From JAIVJZ01 sp035296385 (GTDB lineage: Bacteria; Acidobacteriota; Blastocatellia; Pyrinomonadales; Pyrinomonadaceae): a DNA stretch of 17,708 bases. Where the stretch lies: positions 1-17,708 of the forward strand of contig DATHBB010000261.1 of the NCBI GenBank assembly GCA_035296385.1, in the 5' to 3' direction. Below, piece by piece: positions 8,058 to 14,430 of this stretch (position 1 is the first letter of the stretch; each line of letters begins with the position of its first letter). The position numbers and the translations under genes were made by a program. The notes under the pieces are model-generated. The model saw nothing but the letters and a program-made list of their open reading frames with translations. It ran no database searches and was not told the DNA's origin.

Positions 8058-8129
8058 TCATGAAGCGGAGGAAGGCCAAAACCCCCGACCCCCGCACTGC
8101 GGGCGGCTGATTCGACACCGGTAGCCCTC
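8058..8129 (-). pseudogene. Decayed tRNA-Ala(CGC)-like sequence
   Basis: The plus-strand block 8061-8101 aligns with the anticodon-to-acceptor part of the intact tRNA-Ala (12816-12855). There are 31 identities in 40 columns plus one inserted base, and all nine substitutions are transitions. The T stem can still pair if G-T wobbles are allowed. The same hairpin terminator follows at the same relative place, after an AATTCA spacer. The D arm and 5' acceptor strand cannot be aligned well, and two bases of the anticodon loop are missing, so a functional tRNA is unlikely. The rest of the gap up to 8349 shows no gene. Confidence 0.45.
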
Positions 8130-8302
8130 AAAGACAAAAGCAAGTCCCTCGTTGGAATCAATAATTGCAGCCGCGAACGCGGATCGATAACCGCTGCTAA
8201 GATAGCACAGGCGCTATTAGTTGCGTTTAATCCCGGCAACGAACCGGCGACGGGGAGAGATGAGCGTGTCGGCAGGAGGGACTCTTCGGGCGCGGCGTAA
8301 GA

Positions 8303-8324
8303 GTCAATTACTCGTCAATTACTC
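8303..8324. repeat. Perfect 11-bp tandem duplication
   Basis: The unit GTCAATTACTC occurs twice head to tail, just past the 3' end of the DUF5694-like gene. It may be a simple slippage product; no function is evident. Confidence 0.6.
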
Positions 8325-8349
8325 TATGCACGATTATCGTCTAAAATAT

Positions 8350-9201
8350 TTACTTCTTACTTTCCAGATATTTCAAAGGACTTTCGACTTCGTAGAAACC
8401 CGATTCCTTCGCAAACTGCGTCAGAAGTTTAAGGTGTCCGGAGCCGTAAATTACGAGCACGCGATCCTTCGGCGAATCGGTGAGCCTGATGATGTTCGTG
8501 AGAATCGTCAGGTTTCTTCTATACCACCACGAAAGGTAATTCGCCCCGGTATACTCTTTGCCGCGCCCGATCCGCATGATGTCGAAATAGCCTCTGTGGG
8601 ATGCTTCGATCCGTTCGGGCTGGTTGAGAAAAACAAGCTGGTCGATCACGGGCAGCCTGAACATCTTTTCGTGTTCCGCGTCAACTCTCTCCTTTAGCTC
8701 CCGATAAACTCCTTTGAGGAAACTATCCATCTCGGCATCTTTGGCGGCATATTTTTCATAAAGGATATTAGGGTCGTCCCAGAAGTCGCTCCAATCGACA
8801 CAGTAAACTTTTTTAAGACCCGACTCTTTCGCCAGCCGAAAACCTATCTGGTTGGTTTCGTTTTTTGAGAGTTGATAAGTTCCCGCCAGGTATCGCTCGT
8901 AAGTTTCCTGAGTCTTCGCGTCGTCCTCCAGATCGCATTCGACCACGATCTTGGTCGGTCTGAATTTCCCCAGTTTCTCGACGAGTTCGACTAACTGCTT
9001 TTGTCTTTCGGGAGAAGTAATATCGTCAACTTTGCCGTTTACAACGTTATTACCGGGAGTTCCCATGTGATAGGTTCCGAGAATAACGAGCGCCGGTTTC
9101 GTACTGGCCTTTGCGTCAACAATGCCGAGTTGAGCCTTGACGGGAAGCGTCGAGAGAAGAAGGCAAAAGCCGTACAGAAAAATATGTCCACGCAGTTTCA
9201 T
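8350..9201 (-). CDS. Exported DUF5694-like protein of the TIKI/TraB (EreA/ChaN-like) superfamily
   Basis: The 283-residue protein has an N-terminal signal peptide (about residues 1-23, hydrophobic core FLYGFCLLL, cut near VKAQ). The body opens with LVILGTYHMGTPG and VKVDD/ITSPER-like text typical of DUF5694. The residues expected of the TIKI/TraB/EreA-ChaN-like fold are present: a first GxxH (GTYH, 42-45), a Glu after the next strand (E88 in IVVECD), an Arg pair (R228-R229), and a second GxxH (GSGH, 253-256). Members of that superfamily are metal-dependent proteases or hydrolases, but DUF5694 itself has no established activity. A GGGGGA lies 8 bp before the ATG. The gene is visibly less GC-rich than its neighbours. 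It follows a second protein with the same motif pattern on the same strand, 281 bp away. Confidence 0.8.
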   Translation of the reverse strand: MKLRGHIFLYGFCLLLSTLPVKAQLGIVDAKASTKPALVILGTYHMGTPGNNVVNGKVDDITSPERQKQLVELVEKLGKFRPTKIVVECDLEDDAKTQETYERYLAGTYQLSKNETNQIGFRLAKESGLKKVYCVDWSDFWDDPNILYEKYAAKDAEMDSFLKGVYRELKERVDAEHEKMFRLPVIDQLVFLNQPERIEASHRGYFDIMRIGRGKEYTGANYLSWWYRRNLTILTNIIRLTDSPKDRVLVIYGSGHLKLLTQFAKESGFYEVESPLKYLESKK

Positions 9202-9330
9202 ACAATATTCCCCCGAACTTGAGACTCTTATTGAGGAAACACCGCAAGAACTATTTTTGTGGCAAAAAAATGAAAATATGGCGAGAGCAGGGCGAGCTAC
9301 ATCAGTGTCCTACTTACAGCTTTCCTCTGC

Positions 9331-9419
9331 GCCCCTCTGCGACAACTCTCTGCGTCTCTGCGGTGAGTGCTTATCAAAGACATTCACCGCAGAGACGCAG
9401 AGAGTTGTCGCAGAGGGGC
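9331..9419. repeat. Perfect 36-bp inverted repeat of the 'accgcagag' family, copy 2
   Basis: The arms at 9331-9366 and 9384-9419 are exact reverse complements, separated by a 17-bp loop (9367-9383). The accgcagag ends face the loop. Imperfect pairing continues a few bases outside both arms. It lies between the two exported-protein genes. Transcribed RNA would fold into a very stable hairpin, but there is no T tract, so intrinsic termination is not assured. Confidence 0.9.
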
Positions 9420-9482
9420 ACAGAGAGTTGAAATCACATGTCGCGGGGTGTCAGTGGCAAAGAAGCGGTCGGAGCGTCGCCC

Positions 9483-10355
9483 CTACTTCAGCGCACAACG
9501 TAGCGCGGGTTCCTGCATCGGCACGTGATTGCCGCCGACGACGGCGAAAACCCTCTTCCCCTCAAGCGCGGCTTTAGCCAGTATCTCGTACATATGCCGG
9601 TTGCGATACTCGCTCGACATCCGGTTGATTTCGTTCGTGAAAATGCCGCCCGTTTTAGCCGAGCTGTTCAGCGGGTCAAACCACGCGGAGGGCGCTTGCC
9701 ACCAGTGCTCCGGACTTTTCCAGTAGCGCCTGTATGCCGCGTCCAACTCGTCTATGTTGTTGATGACGCTTCCGATGCCTTCGAGGCGGGAAGCACGTTC
9801 CAACAACTGCGTGATGGCGACGCGCAGTTCCGCCTCCGACAGCTTCCGGCGTTCTCTCAGGCGCTGAGCCTCACGCAGCACGTAGAATAATTTCACCTGC
9901 TCGGGGCTGAACTTTTGCATGATGAACTTCGCCTCATCCTGCGGGGAGGGTTCGAGCGTCACGAACGGGATGCCATCGCGCGTCGCCAAAAATCGAACGT
10001 AGCCGGACTCACCCGCTTGCTTGATCGTCTCTTCGCCGGTCGCCGCAATCGGACGATTCGGTCCTTCGTAGAAGGCGATTGTCGGTTTGACTTTATTCCA
10101 TGCCGCTTCGATTTCACGAAACTGCGGGTGGGCCGGATCGCTGGAATGACCCGCTGGGAAGTAGTAGAGCCGCCCTTTAGACGGGGCGGTCAAGTCCTGC
10201 GTTCTGATCGGATTTTTGTCTCTGTCCCAGTCGCCGTAAGGAATCAACTTCTCCGCGCAACGCGCGACCGGATCGACGGTCGCCGCTTTTTGCTGCGCCT
10301 GCAAGGCCGACGGAACCGACAAAATTAATGCGATGAGTAAAAGTTTATAGATCAT
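9483..10355 (-). CDS. Exported TIKI/TraB-like protein, function unknown
   Basis: The 290-residue protein has a signal peptide (MIYKLLLIALILSVPSALQA, then QQ). The motif order resembles the downstream DUF5694-like protein: His in FPAGH (67-70), Glu in FYEGP (E97), an RNRHMYE segment (R251/R253), and a second GxxH, GGNH at 274-277. The segment from RNRHMYE through VFAVVGGNH is typical of the end of TraB/TIKI and ChaN-like domains. The first site reads PAGH instead of GxxH, so a catalytic role is less certain. The start is the ATG at 10355, which has GGGGGAGG 7 bp upstream; a TTG six bases earlier is too close to that Shine-Dalgarno. The whole stretch between signal and first motif is charged and soluble, consistent with a periplasmic protein. 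Confidence 0.75.
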   Translation of the reverse strand: MIYKLLLIALILSVPSALQAQQKAATVDPVARCAEKLIPYGDWDRDKNPIRTQDLTAPSKGRLYYFPAGHSSDPAHPQFREIEAAWNKVKPTIAFYEGPNRPIAATGEETIKQAGESGYVRFLATRDGIPFVTLEPSPQDEAKFIMQKFSPEQVKLFYVLREAQRLRERRKLSEAELRVAITQLLERASRLEGIGSVINNIDELDAAYRRYWKSPEHWWQAPSAWFDPLNSSAKTGGIFTNEINRMSSEYRNRHMYEILAKAALEGKRVFAVVGGNHVPMQEPALRCALK

Positions 10356-10511
10356 CTCCAAGCCTCCCCCTCAAGTCTCTGCAAAAGCGTTCATACGCTT
10401 CATCGCCCGTAATAGTTCTTACGTATTGAGGAACATGCCTCACGCACGGCATCTGATTTGTATGGATAATGATGCGGAGAATGCTGTCGGGGCGTCGGGT
10501 TCGCAGGGTTG

Positions 10512-11324
10512 TCAGGTTGCCGTCTGCGGCAGAACATCCGGACGATAAGAGGCCCAGAAGCTCAGCCACGGCGGGGCAACCGAGATGAAGTGATCCCACG
10601 TCCCGGGTTCGGCCTTCGGGTCAGGATCAAAATCGGAGTAGTCCGATACGTGTAAGATCATGAACCCCTGCTCGATCAGGCCGCCGAGCAACGTGCTCAA
10701 CGTGTGGCGATACTCTCGCGAGAATTGGAGCGATGCCTTTGGCCGGCTGCGGTCGTAAACCCATTCCTGATCTTCGCAACTAACCTCCGCCCCGCCGATA
10801 TACGGTTGCCTGAGCGTGTACCCTTCGCCATTCCAATCCCTTTCGCTCAGACCGAGGAAGAAGGGGTTGGCACAATTAAAATAATAGATGCCGCCGGGGC
10901 GCATAACGCGCGCCACTTGTCGAAAGACAACGCGCGGGTCGGGCACGAAACCCAGAGAATAGGCATGATATACGATGTCGAAAGCGTCCCTCTCAAAACA
11001 CGAAAGGTCGCGCATGTCGCCCTGAACTATTTTAATGTCGATGCCGTAATGTGTCGCCGCCTCGGCGTCTCTCTGCAACTGTGCTTCGGAGAGATCAAAG
11101 ACGGTCACATTCGCCCCGAGTAAGGCGAAAGCAGCCGACTGCTGCCCGCCGCCACCCGCCAGGCAAAGCACGTCTCTACCCTCAATATTTCCGAGCCTGC
11201 TTTCAGCATCAACCCGCTCGCGAGCGGAAACCCCGTCGAGATTCAAGGCGGGGCGAGTGAACAAGGCGTCGGCCTCTACCAGCGCCCTCCATCTCTCAAT
11301 ATTGTATTTTGCGATCTCGTCCAT
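10512..11324 (-). CDS. Class I SAM-dependent methyltransferase
   Basis: This is a 270-residue Methyltransf_11-like protein. Motif I is DVLCLAGGGGQQS (about 51-63), a glycine-rich variant of the usual LDxGxG loop. An acidic residue that should bind the SAM ribose follows in VTVFDLSE (D77), then QGDMRDLS (motif II region, about 101-108), DIVYHAYSLGFVPDP (motif III), and the post-motif RVMRPGG. The substrate is unknown; the C-terminal third is aromatic and rich in W and Y. The ATG at 11324 is chosen because GGAG lies 7 bp upstream and the fold begins soon after; the frame is open to 11375. The 156-bp gap to the next gene contains no clear terminator, so read-through to the exported-protein genes is possible. 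Confidence 0.88.
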   Translation of the reverse strand: MDEIAKYNIERWRALVEADALFTRPALNLDGVSARERVDAESRLGNIEGRDVLCLAGGGGQQSAAFALLGANVTVFDLSEAQLQRDAEAATHYGIDIKIVQGDMRDLSCFERDAFDIVYHAYSLGFVPDPRVVFRQVARVMRPGGIYYFNCANPFFLGLSERDWNGEGYTLRQPYIGGAEVSCEDQEWVYDRSRPKASLQFSREYRHTLSTLLGGLIEQGFMILHVSDYSDFDPDPKAEPGTWDHFISVAPPWLSFWASYRPDVLPQTAT

Positions 11325-11346
11325 AACAAAACTCCAAGCCCTTACA

Positions 11347-11375
11347 GATTTATTCCGAAGCAACCTCACAGTCAA
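11347..11375 (-). promoter_or_regulatory. Candidate sigma-70 promoter for the methyltransferase gene
   Basis: On the minus strand TTGACT (11370-11375; 5 of 6) is followed after 17 bp by TAAATC (11347-11352; 3 of 6). The expected start, near 11340, leaves a short leader carrying the GGAG ribosome-binding site. It sits just outside the left copy of the integrase-tail duplication. Confidence 0.35.
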
Positions 11376-11403
11376 ATTAACCGGCGCGCCGCGAGCACTC
11401 TAA

Positions 11404-11511
11404 TTTGGACAGTCTTTCAGCAAGACCCGGCAACGCGTTGGTAACAAAAACAAAAACGGCGGGATTGCTCCCACCGTAGATGCTTGAATTTTTTGGCGGA
11501 GCAGAGGGGGG
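11404..11511. repeat. Left copy of the integrase-tail/terminator/tRNA-3'-end duplication
   Basis: This 108-bp block matches 12723-12830 without gaps (97 of 108 bases). On the plus strand it encodes the last residues of a tyrosine-integrase-like C-terminus (LDSLSARPGNALVTKTKTAG, then LLPP and TAG). It then holds the hairpin (arms 11456-11464 and 11469-11477) and the terminal 18 bases of tRNA-Ala (11494-11511, including TGG for CCA). Weaker integrase-frame similarity may extend left to about 11387. The 11512-11674 stretch beyond it is AT-rich, has a GTATGC/GCATAC inverted pair, and shows no gene. Confidence 0.8.
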
Positions 11512-11674
11512 CATTTCTTTTGCACACGCTTGTATGCCTTTGCATTGCATACGCTCAAGTCAAATTCCGGTCAATCAAAAGTGTAAGGTATATTATTACC
11601 ACTTACTACATATCTGCGATACGCACAGCGCAGTGGTAGCTGTTGCAGTGACTTTGCACAAACAGTATTAGTGA

Positions 11675-12337
11675 CTAAACGAAAGTGCGGTTGCCTCCCG
11701 CTAAGGTGTGCTTGTCCCTGACCAATCTGAGGAAATCTTCAACCAAATATGGGTCGAGTTCGTGCCCGGCCATCTCTATCAGGCTGCTGAAGGCTTGACG
11801 TTTTGTGAGGGTGGGTTTGTATGAACGCTTGGCGCGCAGTGATGTGTAGACATCAACGATGGAGACGATGCGCGCTGCGAGCGGGATCACCGTCCCCGCG
11901 AGTCCTTCCGGGTAACCCTTGCCATCCCACCGTTCATGGTGATGAAGCACTACACCCCGAATGGCCTCTGTAACCCCCGGGAATTTTGAGATAATGATTG
12001 CTCCGTAGACAGAATGTAGGGATACAATCGCGCGCTCCTCCTCATCAAGCACACCCGGCTTTAAAAGAATTGAAGACGCGATAAAGTATTTGCCGATGTC
12101 ATGCATGTGAGCGCCGAATTCTATCTCCTTGAGCGTAGGTCCACAGCTTCTGTCCAGATGTAGGGAGGCAGCAAAGTGGCGGGCCAGTGTTGCCGTAGCG
12201 TGGCCGTGTGGCTGGACGTGCGCGAAGATTTCGGGTTTCGATTGATGGGTAACAGTGCTAATGGCTCGTATCAAGCCTGACAGTGCCCGCGGATCGACAG
12301 GTTCATTGTCAGCATTCCAGGAGGGGGAATACTTCAT
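11675..12337 (-). CDS. Stand-alone HD-GYP domain phosphodiesterase
   Basis: The 220-residue protein is little more than one HD-GYP domain. The metal-binding and signature residues are complete: an early His (HGHATATLARH, about 44-54), the HD pair in AHMHDIGK (H79-D80), HHHERWDGKGYPEGL (132-146, carrying the GYP), and a late Asp in SIVDVYTSL (D162). HD-GYP proteins hydrolyse c-di-GMP, and in some cases related cyclic dinucleotides. There is no receiver or membrane domain, so regulation must come from partners or expression. AGGAGA lies 7 bp before the ATG. The gene lies between the two copies of the tRNA-Ala integration scar, and its composition is less GC-rich than that of the flanking housekeeping genes. 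It may therefore be cargo of a past element, although this is inferred. Confidence 0.92.
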   Translation of the reverse strand: MKYSPSWNADNEPVDPRALSGLIRAISTVTHQSKPEIFAHVQPHGHATATLARHFAASLHLDRSCGPTLKEIEFGAHMHDIGKYFIASSILLKPGVLDEEERAIVSLHSVYGAIIISKFPGVTEAIRGVVLHHHERWDGKGYPEGLAGTVIPLAARIVSIVDVYTSLRAKRSYKPTLTKRQAFSSLIEMAGHELDPYLVEDFLRLVRDKHTLAGGNRTFV

Positions 12338-12539
12338 GGCAACATCTCCTTCCTAAAGGGGTGTAGAAGTTCGGAGATGCGTGTGTAGCTGCCTTACCTT
12401 ATCCGCACAAAGGGGGCGGCGGCACAAGCGTCAGAATGTGCGCGTTAAGATTACGCGCCGATCCTTTCACGCAATGCGACATTACAATAATGGTTGTATT
12501 ACGTTTAGATTATGAACGACGGCACACACAAAGCCTCCA

Positions 12540-12798
12540 GTGAGGGAGCTAGGCTTGAGTAACTTCCGCTTTCACGACCCGCGACATACGGCGTCGTCGA
12601 GGATGGCTGACAGGGGCGTTGACCCGTTCACGTTGGCTTACATTTTCGGTTGGTCAGCTATTGGGACGGCGATGCGCTTACACGCACGCAACGAACGCCA
12701 CGAGGAAAGAAGCAGTCCGCAGTTTGGACGGTCTTTCAGCCAGACCTGGCAAAGGGTTGGCAACGAAAACAAAAACGGCGGGATTGCTCCCGCCGTAA
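12540..12798 (+). pseudogene. Tyrosine recombinase (integrase) C-terminal remnant, frameshifted
   Basis: The frame from 12540 reads LSNFRFHDPRHTASSRMADRGVDPFTLAYIFGWS, which matches the box with the HxxR (HDPR) and the later H/W position (GWS) of tyrosine recombinases. It then fails at MRLHARNE, where the catalytic Tyr should be. Removing one T at 12678/12679 restores MRYTHATNATRKE and continues in frame to a TAA at 12796-12798 with the tail TKTKTAGLLPP. The N-terminal core-binding domain and the first catalytic Arg are absent. This is therefore a 5'-truncated, frameshifted relic of an element that integrated at the adjacent tRNA-Ala. It is followed directly by the convergent tRNA gene, the usual layout for integrase genes at tRNA sites. 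Confidence 0.85.
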
Positions 12799-12812
12799 AT
12801 GCTTGAATTTTT

Positions 12813-12830
<18 letters not shown>
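12723..12830. repeat. Right copy of the integrase-tail/terminator/tRNA-3'-end duplication
   Basis: This is the partner of 11404-11511 (11 mismatches in 108 bp, no gaps, 1319 bp offset). It holds the end of the integrase relic, the tRNA-Ala terminator, and the final bases of the intact tRNA-Ala gene. Confidence 0.8.
12766..12796 (-). terminator. Rho-independent terminator of tRNA-Ala
   Basis: On the minus strand a perfect nine-pair stem (ACGGCGGGA with TCCCGCCGT, plus-strand arms 12775-12783 and 12788-12796) with a four-base loop is followed by a T-rich tract interrupted by one G. It begins about 16 bp after the tRNA CCA. The same DNA encodes the last residues of the integrase relic on the other strand. 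Confidence 0.85.
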
Positions 12831-12889
<59 letters not shown>

Positions 12890-12902
12890 ACTGACGGGGG
12901 AA

Positions 12903-12931
12903 ATATTAGAGAGCGGCGGGGGCGGTGTCAA
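12903..12931 (-). promoter_or_regulatory. Sigma-70 promoter of tRNA-Ala
   Basis: On the minus strand a perfect TTGACA (12926-12931) is followed after exactly 17 bp by TAATAT (12903-12908). The expected start is a few bases before the tRNA 5' end, as for a stable-RNA promoter. Confidence 0.75.
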
Positions 12932-13012
12932 GCGTTCGTGATCGGGGCGTTCGCCGTGTCTATAGATCGGAGCGACGGGGAAGCGCGCGTTTATAAAGCA
13001 CGGCGCGCGCCG

Positions 13013-14245
13013 TTATTGGGTGGCGGCGAGGCGTGCGGCTGCCGTGTGGAGCGCGTCGTGTAGGTTTTCGACGTTGGTGCCGCCGCCTTGCGCGAGGTCG
13101 GGGCGTCCGCCGCCGCGCCCTTCGAGGAGCGCGCAAGCGTCGCGCATGAGCGCGTTCATGTCGCCGCCTGTATCCGCCGCACGTGCGAAGACGAGGCGTG
13201 CGGCGCGCCCTTCTCGGTCGCGCGAGCCTAGCAGGGCAATGTGTTTGGGGCGCGCGATGATCGCGAGCGCGAGGCGTTTCAGGGATTCGGCGTCGCGGTC
13301 GGTGAAGGCGTGTGTGACGATACGTGCGTGGGCGTCGTCGCCGTCGTCGTGCGTGGCGGCGAGGATTAGTTCTTCGGCTTCGACGCGCGCGGCGATTTCT
13401 TCGAGCGTGCGGAGACGGCGTTGCAACGCCTTGTTCTCTTCGAGCGTGCGTGCGACTAACTCGACCGCGTCGTCGCGTCCGGCGCTGAACAGTGCGCCGA
13501 CGTTGCGCGCCGTAGTGTTCGCGAGCCGGTAGTCTGTGAGCACGCGCCCGCCCGCGAGAAATTCGAGGCGCGTCAAGCCTTTGGCGCGTTCCCAGGAGCG
13601 CACGGCTATGATGCCGACTTCGCCCGTGCGCGCGGCGTGTGTGCCGCCGCAGGGACTCAGATCGTAATTTTCAATCTCGATGATGCGCAGGTCGCCCTCG
13701 CGCGCGGAGTCTTTGCGCAAGGGGAGCGCGGCGGCCTCCGGCGGCGAGACTTCGCGGACGCGCACGCTTCTGTCTTCCCAGATGATGCGGTTGGCGAGTT
13801 CGACCGCCGCCTCGATGCGTTCGGTTGAAGGCTCGCTGAGGTCAACGTCAATCTCCGAGACGCGCTCCAACATGCGGAAGGCGCGTGTGGGGGCGTCGAA
13901 GAGTTGGACGAAGGCTTGCGAGAGGATGTGCTGGCCGGTGTGCTGCTGCAAGTGATCGAGGCGGCGCGGCCAGTCAATTCGCCCCGCGACGCGCTCGCCG
14001 ACGCTCGGACTCGTTCCTTCGATAACGTGCAACACGCCCGCATCTTCTTCGTCAATACATTCGACGACGCGCGCATCGTTAAGCGTTCCGGTGTCAGAGG
14101 GCTGGCCGCCGCCCGTCGGGTAGAACGCCGTGCGGTCGAGCGTGACGGCGACGCGCCCCGCCGCGTCCGAGGCGACGTTGACGACGCGCGCGTCGAACTC
14201 CGTGAGATGCGAGTCTTGATAGTAGAGTCGTTCGGTTGTGCTCAT
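13013..14245 (-). CDS. Alanyl-tRNA editing protein (AlaX long form, with DHHA1 domain)
   Basis: This is a 410-residue free-standing relative of the alanyl-tRNA synthetase editing region. The N-terminal part has the strand and glycine motif TGGGQPSDTG (44-53). The zinc site reads HTGQH (H102, H106) and CGGTH (C199, H203). A coiled-coil region (about 275-300) leads to a C-terminal DHHA1 domain ending in GGGRPDLAQGGG. Such proteins hydrolyse mischarged Ser- or Gly-tRNA(Ala) in trans, preventing mistranslation of alanine codons. Length and domain order fit the AlaX-L class. The ATG at 14245 is used; no strong Shine-Dalgarno is seen. The gene is directly upstream of, and on the same strand as, tRNA-Ala(CGC), although the tRNA has its own promoter. 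It diverges from the M61 peptidase gene. Confidence 0.92.
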   Translation of the reverse strand: MSTTERLYYQDSHLTEFDARVVNVASDAAGRVAVTLDRTAFYPTGGGQPSDTGTLNDARVVECIDEEDAGVLHVIEGTSPSVGERVAGRIDWPRRLDHLQQHTGQHILSQAFVQLFDAPTRAFRMLERVSEIDVDLSEPSTERIEAAVELANRIIWEDRSVRVREVSPPEAAALPLRKDSAREGDLRIIEIENYDLSPCGGTHAARTGEVGIIAVRSWERAKGLTRLEFLAGGRVLTDYRLANTTARNVGALFSAGRDDAVELVARTLEENKALQRRLRTLEEIAARVEAEELILAATHDDGDDAHARIVTHAFTDRDAESLKRLALAIIARPKHIALLGSRDREGRAARLVFARAADTGGDMNALMRDACALLEGRGGGRPDLAQGGGTNVENLHDALHTAAARLAATQ

Positions 14246-14430
14246 AGGTGTAGCATCGCGGGAAGACGTATGGGATGTAAGCCCGCCCGGCTGAAACTAG
14301 CCGAGCCGCGCGTCGAGCGTCAAGGCGCGAACGCGCGGAGTAGCTTTTGACAGGGGTTCGCCCGAGCGCGGATAATCACGCGTCTCCGAAAACGCCATTC
14401 AGGTTTAGACGCATTTTTACGGGAGCACTT

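Noticed and set aside
10345..10599. Minus-strand ORF of 84 codons spanning the methyltransferase/exported-protein gap
   Set aside because: Its first part overlaps the methyltransferase C-terminus in another frame, it has no ribosome-binding site, and its end overlaps the next start. The tail (GDEAYERFCRDLRGRL) looks somewhat coding, but there is not enough to call it.
11480..11671. 63-codon plus-strand ORF beyond the left scar copy
   Set aside because: It starts inside the terminator/tRNA-end duplication, shows no coding pattern and has no ribosome-binding site.
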